Source of the DNA: Rhodoferax sp.
GTDB taxonomy: Bacteria; Pseudomonadota; Gammaproteobacteria; Burkholderiales; Burkholderiaceae_C
Direction of reading: 5' to 3'
Length of the DNA: 38,398 nucleotides
Assembly: GCF_025354435.1 (NCBI RefSeq)
Contig: NZ_JANXMU010000080.1
Coordinates: 1 to 38,398, forward strand
Shown: positions 24,476 through 32,190 of the stretch, one piece after another
Layout of the letters: every line of letters starts with the position of its first letter
Position numbering within the stretch: position 1 is the first letter of the stretch
The notes under the pieces: model-generated
Database searches by the model: none
The model's input: the letters and a program-made list of their open reading frames with translations, nothing else
Told to the model about the DNA's origin: nothing
Made by a program: the position numbers and the translations under genes

Positions 24476-26809
24476 CTACTGTGTATTTAGCGCCCACAGC
24501 ACGTTCTCAGCCGTGGCCGGAGCCGCCAGCTGTACCACCGCGCCATCCCCACGCGCCGAGGCAATGGCCTCCTTCAGTGCCTCGAACACGCTGATCGCCA
24601 GCATGAACGGCGGTTCGCCCACGGCTTTGCTGTTGAACACGGTGTCTTCGCGGTTGGGCTGCTCCCACAGCGCCACTTTGAAGTGCGCGGGGATGTCGCC
24701 GGTGGCGGGGATTTTGTAGGTGCTGGGGGCGTGGGTGCTGAGATAGCCCTTGGCGTTCCACACCAGTTGCTCGGTGGTCAGCCAGCCCATACCCTGGATG
24801 AAGCCGCCTTCGACCTGGCCGATGTCGATGGCCGGGTTGATGCTGGTGCCCGCGTCATAGAGCACGTCGATTTTCAGCACGCGACTTTCGCCGGTGAGGG
24901 TGTCGATGGCCACCTCGGTGCAGGCCGCGCCGTAGGCGAAGTAGTAGAACGGGCGGCCCGTCAGCGTGGTTTTGTCGTAGTGGATTTTGGGTGTGCGGTA
25001 GAAGCCGTCGCTCCACAGCTGGATGCGGTTGGCGTAAGCCTGTTGCACCAGGCTGGCAAACGGGCGACTGGTGCTGGGGGTGATGACCTGGCCGCCCTTG
25101 AACTGCACGGCCCCGGCACCGCAGTTGTCCAGCCCGGCGGCGAATTGCGCCAGGTTGTCGCGCACATTGCGGGCGGCGTACTGGGCGGCGCGGCCATTCA
25201 GGTCGGTGCCGCTGGATGCCGCGGTGGCCGAGGCGTTGGGCACCTTGCTGGTGTCGGCCGCGGTGGCCAGCACGCTGGCAAAGGGCACGCCCAGCTCGTC
25301 GGCCACGATTTGCGCCACCTTGGTGTTCAGGCCCTGGCCCATCTCGGTGCCGCCGTGGTTTACCTGCACGCTGCCGTCGGTGTAGACGTGGACCAGCGCA
25401 CCGGCCTGGTTGAACAGCGTGGCGGTGAACGAGATGCCGAACTTTACCGGTGTGATGCTGATGCCGCGCTTTATCACCGGGCTGGCCGCGTTCCAAGCCG
25501 AAATGGCCTCTCGCCTAGATATGTACTGCGCTGTTTGCTCTATTTTTGAGAGCATGGGGTGCAGAATGTTATCTTCCACCTGCATGCCGTAGTGGGTGAA
25601 GTTGCGTGTGGCGTTGGGCGTGTCGGCAGCGTCGTACAGGTTGTGGCGGCGCACGGCGAGCGGGTCCAGTTTGAGCTGCCGGGCGATCTCGCTGAGGATG
25701 GTCTCGATCACGATCACGCCCTGTGGACCGCCGAAACCGCGGAAGGCGGTGTGGCTCTGGGTGTGGGTTTTGACGCGGTACGAGGCGATGTCCACATCGG
25801 CCAGAAAGTAGGCGTTGTCGGCGTGGAAGACGGCGCGGTCGGCCACCGGGCCGCTCAGGTCGGCGCTGAAGCCGCAGTTGGCCAGCATGGTGAGCTGCAG
25901 GCCGCAGAGGAGGCCTGCGTCGTCATAGCCCACGGTGTAGTCGTAGGCGAAAGGATGGCGCTTGCCGGTGACCATGAAGTCGTCGTCGCGGTCGAAGCGC
26001 AGCTTGACCGGGCGGTGCAGCGTGTGGGCTGCCACAGCGGCCCACACGGCCAGGTGCCCGGCCTGGGTTTCCTTGCCGCCAAAGCCGCCCCCCATGCGGC
26101 GGCATTCGACCTTGACGGCGTTGTTGCTCAGGCCCAAGGCGTGCGATACCCAGTGCTGCACCTCGCCAGGGTGCTGGGTGCTGGAGTGCACGATCCACTG
26201 GCCTTGCTCTTGGGGCAGTGCGTAGGCGACCTGGCCTTCGAGGTAGAAGTGCTCTTGCCCGCCCACTTCGAGCTGGCCGCTCAGCGTGTGCGGGGCGCTG
26301 GCCAAAGCCTGTGCGGCATCGCCGCGGCGTACAAACACGGGTGGCAGCACATAGCTTTGGGCGGCGTGGGCGGCGCGCACGTCCAGCAGGGCGGGCAGGG
26401 CCTCGATGTCCAGCTTCACGGCGCGGGCGGCTTCGCGGGCTTGCATCACCGTGTCGGCCACCACCAGGCCGATTACCTGGCCGATGTGCAGTACGGTGTC
26501 GATGGCGAACACCGGCTCGTCGTGGGCAAAGGCGGCCAGCATCTTGTCGCCGGGGATGTCCTGGCTGAGGATGACGGCCTGCACGCCGGGCATGGCGCGT
26601 GCGGCCCGGCTGTCCACGCCCAACAGCTTGCCGTGGGCCACGGTAGACAAGATAGGCGCGGCATGCAGGGTGCCGCGCAGTTCGGGCAGGTCGTCGATGT
26701 AGTGGGCCGCGCCCGCCACCTGGGCGCGGGCGCTTTCGTGCGGCTGGCTGGTGCCTGCGGAGGCCGTATTGACAGGCTTGGAGATGCTGAGTTTGTCGGG
26801 GGCGTTCAT
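24476..26809 (-). CDS. xdhB: Xanthine dehydrogenase, molybdopterin-binding subunit
   Basis: A 777-residue large subunit that hydroxylates hypoxanthine and xanthine to urate. Seen are the N-terminal ARAQVAGAAHYIDDLPELRG (Ald_Xan_dh_C start), RMGGGFGGKETQAGHLAVWA (FGGKE cofactor loop), AFRGFGGPQG, HGGTEMGQGLNTKVAQIVAD, and the C-terminal SKAVGEPPFMLAISVFEAL with the catalytic glutamate in GEPP. Length is normal for bacterial XdhB. Its ATG overlaps the xdhA stop (ATGA), so the subunits are co-translated. The usual xdhC maturation factor is not in this window; the next gene on the strand is an MFS transporter. A palindromic repeat copy lies within the gene (25505-25550). Confidence 0.95.
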   Translation of the reverse strand: MNAPDKLSISKPVNTASAGTSQPHESARAQVAGAAHYIDDLPELRGTLHAAPILSTVAHGKLLGVDSRAARAMPGVQAVILSQDIPGDKMLAAFAHDEPVFAIDTVLHIGQVIGLVVADTVMQAREAARAVKLDIEALPALLDVRAAHAAQSYVLPPVFVRRGDAAQALASAPHTLSGQLEVGGQEHFYLEGQVAYALPQEQGQWIVHSSTQHPGEVQHWVSHALGLSNNAVKVECRRMGGGFGGKETQAGHLAVWAAVAAHTLHRPVKLRFDRDDDFMVTGKRHPFAYDYTVGYDDAGLLCGLQLTMLANCGFSADLSGPVADRAVFHADNAYFLADVDIASYRVKTHTQSHTAFRGFGGPQGVIVIETILSEIARQLKLDPLAVRRHNLYDAADTPNATRNFTHYGMQVEDNILHPMLSKIEQTAQYISRREAISAWNAASPVIKRGISITPVKFGISFTATLFNQAGALVHVYTDGSVQVNHGGTEMGQGLNTKVAQIVADELGVPFASVLATAADTSKVPNASATAASSGTDLNGRAAQYAARNVRDNLAQFAAGLDNCGAGAVQFKGGQVITPSTSRPFASLVQQAYANRIQLWSDGFYRTPKIHYDKTTLTGRPFYYFAYGAACTEVAIDTLTGESRVLKIDVLYDAGTSINPAIDIGQVEGGFIQGMGWLTTEQLVWNAKGYLSTHAPSTYKIPATGDIPAHFKVALWEQPNREDTVFNSKAVGEPPFMLAISVFEALKEAIASARGDGAVVQLAAPATAENVLWALNTQ
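25505..25550. repeat. Short palindromic repeat copy inside xdhB
   Basis: GGCCTCTCGCCTAGATATG is followed by TACTGCGCTGTTTGCTCTATTTTTGA, which keeps the family order AGGC-box, GCGC arm, central AT, GCGC arm, CTATTTTTG. It is read in frame as part of the helical segment KIEQTAQYISRREAISAW, with no apparent length change against my memory of the family. Confidence 0.5.
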
Positions 26810-28266
26810 GCGCAGGCCTCCACGTCGAAAGTGGCAAGGTTGATCTGGGTCTGCCCCTGGCTTTCCAGCCAGAAGCGTTGCAGCAGATTGCCCATCACCT
26901 CGCTACGGTAGGCGGCGCTGGCCCGCATGTCGGAGATGGGCTGGAACTCGGCGCGCAGGGCTGCTGCGGCGGCGTGCGCCGTTGCCAGAGTCCAGGGCTG
27001 GCCGACCAGGGCGGCCTGGGTCTGCACGGCGCGCACCGGGGTGGCGGCGACTCCGCCTACGCCGATGGAGGCGGTGGTGACGATGCCGTCCACTACGGTC
27101 AGGCTTAGCGCCAGGCAGATGGCAGAGATGTCATCGTCGAACCGCTTGGAGATTTTGTAGATGCGCATGAATTCAGCACCCGCATGCGGTACCTTGATCC
27201 ACGCCAGCACCTCGTCCGCCGCCATCACATTCGTACGGTAGCCGGTGTACAGATTCTCCAGCAGCAGCTCGCGCTCCCCGCGCTGGCTGGCCAGCACCAC
27301 GCTGGCCCCCAGGGCGATCAGCAGCGGCATCGAGTCGCCAATCGGCGAGCCGTTGGCCACGTTGCCGCCCAGGGTGCCCGAGTTACGCACCGGCAGCCCG
27401 GCAAAGCGGCTGGCGAAGCTGTGCAGTTGTGGGCGGCTGGCGACCAAGGCGGTATACGCATCGTGCAGGGTGACGGCGGCACCGATCTGCAAGCCGTCTG
27501 CCTGGTGGATGGTCTGGCGCAACTCGTCCACCTGGGTCACGTCGAGCACGCTGTCGAAGTGCTTGTGCATTTTGGTGACCCACAGGCCCACGTCGGTACA
27601 TCCGGCCACGATCTGGGCCTGGGGGTGGGCGGCGCGGGCGGCGGTCAGCTCGGCCAGGGTACGCGGTGATTTATAAGCAAAATCGGCTTCTGGCGCAGGA
27701 ACGATAAGCGCAAGCTGCTCTAGATGTTGTAGCAAGGCGGCCTCGTCTATGCGCACGGCGGGCAGGTGCTCCATGGCCTGGGCGGCATCCAGAATCGGCC
27801 GGTAGCCGGTGCAGCGGCACAGGTTGCCCGACAAGGCTTCTTGCGCGCCCGTGCGGCTGATGGCCTGGCCCTGGCAGGTGCTGTTCTGGTACATGCCAAA
27901 CAGGCTCATCACAAAGCCGGGGGTGCAGAAGCCGCACTGGGAGCCGTGGCACTGCACCATGGCTTCTTGCGCGGGGTGCAGGCTGCCGTCGGCCTGGGCG
28001 ATGTCTTCCACTGTCCACAGTGCCATCCCATCGATGGAGTGGGCCAGACGGATGCAGCTGTTGATGGCGCGAAAGCGCAGCGTGCCGTTTTCGGGTTCGG
28101 CCAGCACCACCGTGCAGGCACCGCAGTCGCCTTCGCCGCAACCTTCTTTGGTGCCGGTGGCCCCCAGATCTTCGCGCAGCACCTGCAGCAGCGTGCGGTC
28201 GGGCGGCACGTTGTGCAGCGTCACGGTCTGGCCGCGCCGGATGAAGCGGAGGGGTTGGGTCGTCAT
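26806..28266 (-). CDS. xdhA: Xanthine dehydrogenase small subunit (2Fe-2S and FAD domains)
   Basis: A 486-residue subunit carrying electrons from the Mo site to NAD. The plant-type [2Fe-2S] motif is CGEGDCGAC (residues 43-51). The second cluster domain has QCGFCTPGF (about 110) and NLCRCTGYRP (about 150). The FAD domain (about 195-370) has IVAGCTDVGLWV and NSGTLGGNVANGSPIGDSMP. The CO_deh_flav_C domain follows. The linker between iron-sulfur and FAD domains (about residues 180-200) is encoded by a palindromic repeat copy. It is the first gene of xdhA-xdhB, divergent from the nucleoside ABC transporter. A weak sigma-54-like site lies upstream on its strand. Confidence 0.95.
   Translation of the reverse strand: MTTQPLRFIRRGQTVTLHNVPPDRTLLQVLREDLGATGTKEGCGEGDCGACTVVLAEPENGTLRFRAINSCIRLAHSIDGMALWTVEDIAQADGSLHPAQEAMVQCHGSQCGFCTPGFVMSLFGMYQNSTCQGQAISRTGAQEALSGNLCRCTGYRPILDAAQAMEHLPAVRIDEAALLQHLEQLALIVPAPEADFAYKSPRTLAELTAARAAHPQAQIVAGCTDVGLWVTKMHKHFDSVLDVTQVDELRQTIHQADGLQIGAAVTLHDAYTALVASRPQLHSFASRFAGLPVRNSGTLGGNVANGSPIGDSMPLLIALGASVVLASQRGERELLLENLYTGYRTNVMAADEVLAWIKVPHAGAEFMRIYKISKRFDDDISAICLALSLTVVDGIVTTASIGVGGVAATPVRAVQTQAALVGQPWTLATAHAAAAALRAEFQPISDMRASAAYRSEVMGNLLQRFWLESQGQTQINLATFDVEACA
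27670..27725. repeat. Short palindromic repeat copy inside xdhA
   Basis: ATTTATAAGCAAAATCGGCT continues as TCTGGCGCAGGAACGATAAG and CGCAAGCTGCTCTA. This is a close member of the family (AAATCGGCCTCT-AGCGC...GCGCAAGC-AGCTAT style). It encodes, in frame, part of the inter-domain linker of XdhA. Confidence 0.6.
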
Positions 28267-28361
28267 GGCTTAAAAATCCTTAGCGTGAAATAGCTTTCAA
28301 GGCCCGGGGTGCAGTGCGCCCGGGTCCGTGCAAGTGGGGTGCAGTGGGCAGATGCACTGCT

Positions 28362-28377
28362 AGCAATAGTTACACCA
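28362..28377 (-). promoter_or_regulatory. Weak sigma-54-like promoter candidate for xdhA
   Basis: On the minus strand TGGTGT-AACTA-TTGCT has the correct 12-bp GG-to-GC spacing and a perfect -12 box. The -24 box matches only TGG of TGGCAC, and it overlaps the NtrC-like site, so this is a low-confidence call. Confidence 0.25.
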
Positions 28378-28391
28378 CCCATTTTGGTGCA
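28374..28391. promoter_or_regulatory. NtrC-like enhancer site
   Basis: Read on the minus strand it is TGCACCAAAATGGGTGGT. The first 13 bases match the classical NtrC consensus TGCACYAAAATGGTGCA, and the second half-site is one base out of register. It lies about 100 bp upstream of the plus-strand sigma-54 promoter, a normal enhancer distance. Confidence 0.4.
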
Positions 28392-28487
28392 TTTGGTGGC
28401 CTCAGAAGGTGTTTTAGGGGCTGCTGACGGTTAGGATACGCGGGGTTTGCAGGCTGTGTACCGCCATTGTTCGCAATTTTTTTGCTG

Positions 28488-28504
28488 TTGGCACTGAGCT
28501 TGCT
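28488..28504 (+). promoter_or_regulatory. Sigma-54 (RpoN) promoter of the nucleoside transporter operon
   Basis: TTGGCAC-TGAGC-TTGCT matches the -24/-12 consensus (TGGCAC-N5-TTGCW) at every defined position, with the required 12-bp distance from GG (28490) to GC (28502). It predicts a transcript starting near 28515, about 105 nt before the ATPase start codon. Confidence 0.7.
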
Positions 28505-28544
28505 GGGGTATGCCCTAGGCAGTAAGGGTTTTACAAGGATTTGC

Positions 28545-28603
28545 TACTAAAAAAGTAGCTGCTTGTGTAGGTCTTATCTGCGCTAGCACTGTTATTTTTA
28601 TAA
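28545..28603. repeat. Short palindromic repeat in the 5' leader of the ABC operon
   Basis: TACTAAAAAAGTAGCTGCTT continues as GTGTAGGTCTTATCTGCGCTAG and CACTGTTATTTTTATAA. It is a family member lying between the sigma-54 promoter and the first start codon, so it would be in the untranslated leader. Confidence 0.6.
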
Positions 28604-28619
28604 AGATGAGTCTTTCCGC

Positions 28620-30155
28620 ATGGCACCACCCAGACTGCAACTGACGAACATCACCAAGCGCTACCCGGCGGTGGTAGCCAACAGCAACGTCTCGTTGACG
28701 GTGCAGCCCGGCGAGGCGCATGCGGTGCTGGGCGAGAACGGCGCGGGCAAGTCCACGCTGATGAAGATCATCTACGGATCGGTCAAGCCCGACGAAGGCA
28801 CGGTGCTGTTCAACGGGCAGCCGGTGCACATCCGCAACCCGCAGGAGGCGCGGGCGCTGGGCATCAGCATGGTGTTCCAGCACTTCAGTTTGTTCGACAC
28901 CCTGACGGTGGCCGAAAACGTGTGGCTGGGCCTGGACAAGAGCCTGAGCCTGGCCGAGGTAACCCAGCGCATCACCGCCAAGGCCAGCGCCTACGGCCTG
29001 GACATCGATCCCAGCCGCCCGGTGCACACCCTGGCCGTGGGCGAGATGCAGCGGGTGGAAATCATCCGCGCGCTGCTGACCAACCCCAAGCTCCTGATTC
29101 TGGACGAGCCGACCTCGGTGCTGACCCCGCAGGCGGTAGAAAAGCTGTTTGTGGTGTTGAACCAGCTGGTGTCCGAGGGCTGCAGCATTTTGTACATCAG
29201 CCACAAGCTGCACGAAATTCGGGCGCTGTGCACCGCCTGCACAGTGCTGCGCGGCGGCACGGTGACCGGGGTGTGCAACCCGGCCGAGGAAACCAATGCC
29301 TCGCTGAGCCGCTTGATGATCGGCGCCGAGCCGCCCGCGTTGCAGCACCGCGCCGTGCAAACCGGGGCCACGGTGTTGAAAGTGCAGGCCTTGCAACTGG
29401 CGCGCGAAGACCAGTTTGGCGTGGAGCTGGAGAGCATCTCCCTGCAGGTCAAGGCGGGCGAGGTGGTGGGCATTGCGGGCGTGTCGGGCAACGGCCAGCG
29501 CGAGCTGCTGTATGCGCTGTCGGGCGAAGACACCCGCTGCGATGCGAGCATGGTGCAGGTGATGGGCCAGCCCGTTGGCAAACTGGGGCCGCAGCAGCGG
29601 CGCACGCTGGGCCTGCATTTTGTGCCCGAGGAGCGGCTGGGTCGGGGGGCTGTGCCTACGCTGGGCCTGGCGCACAACCTGATGCTGACCCGCACCGATG
29701 CCATCACCTCCAGCGGTTGGATCAAGCTGGGCGTGCTGCAAACCCAGGCCCAAAGCATCATCGACCGCTTCAAGGTCAAAACCGGCGGGCCGAATGCGGT
29801 GGCCAAGTCGCTCTCAGGCGGCAATTTGCAGAAATTCATCGTGGGCCGCGAAATCGATGCCAAGCCGAAGCTGCTGATCGTGTCGCAGCCCACCTGGGGT
29901 GTGGACGTGGGCGCGTCGGCGCAGATCCGGGGCGAGATTCTGGCCCTGCGCGATGCCGGGTGCGCAGTGCTGGTGGTCAGCGAAGAGCTGGACGAGTTGT
30001 TTGAGATATGCGACCGGCTGCACGTCATTGCCAAGGGGCGGCTGTCGCCCTCGGTGGCGCGCACCGATGCCACAGTGGCGCAGATTGGAGAATGGATGAG
30101 CGGTTTGTGGAATGCAGCCAACGTACCTGCGGAGGCGGCCCATGCTCAAGCTTGA
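28620..30155 (+). CDS. Nucleoside-type ABC transporter ATP-binding protein (two ATPase domains)
   Basis: A 511-residue double ATPase of the BMP-dependent purine nucleoside transporter family (YufO/NupA type). Domain 1 has Walker [10 protein letters not shown], a signature region reduced to LAVGEMQRVEI, and Walker B LLILDEPTSVLTP. Domain 2 has the degenerate GVSGNGQRE, signature LSGGNLQKFIVGRE and Walker B LLIVSQPTWGVDVGAS, where Ser-Gln replaces the usual Asp-Glu; Gln at the glutamate position is common in this family. It is the first gene of a four-gene operon. Its end overlaps the first permease by 14 nt, and a sigma-54 promoter lies upstream. A purine nucleoside or nucleobase is the inferred substrate. 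Confidence 0.92.
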   Translation: MAPPRLQLTNITKRYPAVVANSNVSLTVQPGEAHAVLGENGAGKSTLMKIIYGSVKPDEGTVLFNGQPVHIRNPQEARALGISMVFQHFSLFDTLTVAENVWLGLDKSLSLAEVTQRITAKASAYGLDIDPSRPVHTLAVGEMQRVEIIRALLTNPKLLILDEPTSVLTPQAVEKLFVVLNQLVSEGCSILYISHKLHEIRALCTACTVLRGGTVTGVCNPAEETNASLSRLMIGAEPPALQHRAVQTGATVLKVQALQLAREDQFGVELESISLQVKAGEVVGIAGVSGNGQRELLYALSGEDTRCDASMVQVMGQPVGKLGPQQRRTLGLHFVPEERLGRGAVPTLGLAHNLMLTRTDAITSSGWIKLGVLQTQAQSIIDRFKVKTGGPNAVAKSLSGGNLQKFIVGREIDAKPKLLIVSQPTWGVDVGASAQIRGEILALRDAGCAVLVVSEELDELFEICDRLHVIAKGRLSPSVARTDATVAQIGEWMSGLWNAANVPAEAAHAQA

Positions 30156-31212
30156 AGCCCGCCCCCAGCCGTCCAAATTCTGGGGCTATGCCTCGCCCAT
30201 CCTGGCGCTGCTGGTCACGGTGGTGGTGGGCGTGGCTCTGTTCATGGCACTGGGCAAGGACCCGGTCAAAGGCCTGCAGGTGTTCTTTTGGGAGCCCATC
30301 AAATCGCCGTACGCCTTGGGCGAGCTGATGGTCAAGGCCACGCCGCTGCTGATCATTGCGCTGGGGTTGGCGGTGTGCTTTCGCTCCAATGTGTGGAACA
30401 TCGGGGCCGAGGGGCAGTACCTGATCGGAGCCATCTTTGCCAGCGGCGTGGCGCTGCTGGCCGACAAGGACACCACCGGCTGGATCGTGGTGCCGATTTT
30501 GCTGGCCGGGGTGCTGGGCGGCATGGTGTGGGGCGGCATCACCGCGCTGCTGCGCGACAAGTTCAACGCCAGCGAAATCCTGGTCAGCCTGATGCTGGTC
30601 TACGTGGCCGTGCTGGTGCTGAGCTACATGGTGGACGGCCCCTGGAAAGACCCGCTGGGACACAACTTTCCGCAGACCAAAAACTTTGATGCCATCACCC
30701 GCATCCCCCGGCTGTTCAAGGGCTCGCGGGTCAGCATCGGGCTGTTGATTGCGCTGGTGGGCGTGGCCGGTTTGTGGGTGTTCTTGTTTCGCACCCGGGC
30801 TGGGTTTGCCCAGCAGGTGGGCGGGCTGGCACCGGCCGCTGCGCGCTACGCCGGATTTTCCTCGCGCAAGGCTTTGTGGATTGCGCTGCTGACCTCCGGT
30901 GGCGCTGCCGGGCTGGCCGGTGCGCTGGAAGTGGCCGGACCGCTGGGCCAGCTCACGCCGTACGTGCCTGCGGGCTACGGCTTTGCGGCCATCATCGTGG
31001 CCTTTGTGGGGCGACTGCACCCGGTGGGCATGGTGTTCTCGGCCGTGCTGATGAGCATGTTCTATATCGGCGGCGAACTGGCGCAGTCGCGCCTGGGCTT
31101 GCCGAAATCATTGACCGGGGTGTTCCAGGGCCTGCTGTTGTTCAGCCTGCTGGCCTGTGACACGCTCATCGCCTACAGCGTGCGGTTCAAAGTTCGCAAA
31201 GGAAGCATCTGA
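30142..31212 (+). CDS. Nucleoside-type ABC transporter permease 1
   Basis: A 356-residue integral membrane protein of the BPD_transp_2 family (YufP type). Features are the N-terminal helix YASPILALLVTVVVGVALFM, the family motif ALGLAVCFRSNVWNIGAEGQ, LRDKFNASEILVSLMLVYVA, and the cytoplasmic coupling loop GLAPAAARYAGFSSRKALWI. The ATG at 30142 follows a GGAGG ribosome-binding site and lies inside the end of the ATPase gene (14-nt overlap). Longer in-frame starts lack a ribosome-binding site. Its TGA overlaps the ATG of the next permease by one base. Confidence 0.92.
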   Translation: MLKLEARPQPSKFWGYASPILALLVTVVVGVALFMALGKDPVKGLQVFFWEPIKSPYALGELMVKATPLLIIALGLAVCFRSNVWNIGAEGQYLIGAIFASGVALLADKDTTGWIVVPILLAGVLGGMVWGGITALLRDKFNASEILVSLMLVYVAVLVLSYMVDGPWKDPLGHNFPQTKNFDAITRIPRLFKGSRVSIGLLIALVGVAGLWVFLFRTRAGFAQQVGGLAPAAARYAGFSSRKALWIALLTSGGAAGLAGALEVAGPLGQLTPYVPAGYGFAAIIVAFVGRLHPVGMVFSAVLMSMFYIGGELAQSRLGLPKSLTGVFQGLLLFSLLACDTLIAYSVRFKVRKGSI

Positions 31213-32132
31213 TGGAATCGCATTTCTTGCTCTTCGGGGCCATGCTGAATGCTGGCACGGTACTGGCGCTGGCGGCCCTGGGCCTGCTCATCAACGAGAA
31301 GGCCGGTGTGGTCAACCTGGGGGCCGAGGGCATGATGCTCTGCGCCGCCATTGCTGGGTTTGCCACCGTGGTTAACACCGGCAGCGACTGGCTGGGCTTT
31401 GCCGCCGGGGCCGGTGCGGGGGCCTTGCTGGCCGCCATTTTTGGCGTACTGGTGATCTGGCTCAACACCAACCAGTACGCCACCGGCCTGGCGCTGAGCC
31501 TGTTTGGCGCGGGCTTTTCGGCCTTTGCCGGGATTCACTACGTGCAGGAAAAACTGCCCGAGCGGGTGCAGTTCAAGGTGCCGGTGCTGGGCGATATTCC
31601 GTTGATTGGCCCAGCCCTGTTCCATCAGCATCCACTGGTCTACGTGACGATGGCGCTGGTGGGCGGCATGGTCTGGTTCTTGTACCGTACGCGTGCCGGG
31701 CTGGTGCTGCGCGCCGTGGGCGAGTCGCCCGAGTCGGCCCATGCGCTGGGTTATCCGGTGCGGCGCATCCGCTTCATGGCGGTGCTGGCCGGTGGGGCGA
31801 TGTGCGGCCTGGCCGGTGCTTTCATCTCGCTGGCCTACACGCCCCTGTGGGTGGAGGGCATGGTAGCCGGGCGCGGCTGGATCGCCCTGGCCCTGACCAC
31901 CTTTGCCACCTGGCGGCCCGCCCGTGTGCTGATGGGGGCCTACCTGTTTGGCGGCGTGACCATGCTGGCGTTTGCCATGCAGGGCGCTGGGGTGGACATC
32001 CCGACGCAGTTCCTGAGCATGCTGCCCTACATTGCGCCCATCGTGGTGCTGGCCATCATCTCGCGCAACCCGGCGTGGATTCGCATCAACATGCCTGCGT
32101 CGCTGGGGAAACCGTTTTATCCCGGTTCATAA
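31212..32132 (+). CDS. Nucleoside-type ABC transporter permease 2
   Basis: A 306-residue permease, shorter partner of the preceding gene (YufQ type). Motifs are LGLLINEKAGVVNLGAEGMM, NTNQYATGLALSLFGAGFSA, the coupling loop LRAVGESPESAHALGYPVRR, and GLAGAFISLAYTPLWVEGMV. About eight to nine hydrophobic helices are seen. It starts on the last base of the preceding stop codon (TGATG), so translation is coupled, and forms the heterodimeric channel with permease 1. It is followed after 58 bp by the binding lipoprotein gene. Confidence 0.92.
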   Translation: MESHFLLFGAMLNAGTVLALAALGLLINEKAGVVNLGAEGMMLCAAIAGFATVVNTGSDWLGFAAGAGAGALLAAIFGVLVIWLNTNQYATGLALSLFGAGFSAFAGIHYVQEKLPERVQFKVPVLGDIPLIGPALFHQHPLVYVTMALVGGMVWFLYRTRAGLVLRAVGESPESAHALGYPVRRIRFMAVLAGGAMCGLAGAFISLAYTPLWVEGMVAGRGWIALALTTFATWRPARVLMGAYLFGGVTMLAFAMQGAGVDIPTQFLSMLPYIAPIVVLAIISRNPAWIRINMPASLGKPFYPGS

Positions 32133-32190
32133 TCATTTTGTTACATAGTTCCAACCTGTCTCCTTTTTTCAACCCGTCGAAAGAGCTTTC

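Larger units (their letters stand above)
28267..28619. promoter_or_regulatory. Divergent regulatory region of xdhAB and the nucleoside ABC operon
   Basis: This 353-bp gene-free region holds, left to right: a G+C-rich hairpin GGCCCGGG...CCCGGGTCC (28301-28327), a weak minus-strand sigma-54 candidate (28362-28377), an NtrC-like half palindrome (28374-28391), a strong plus-strand sigma-54 promoter (28488-28504), and a palindromic repeat copy (28545-28603). No small ORF looks convincing. Confidence 0.6.
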
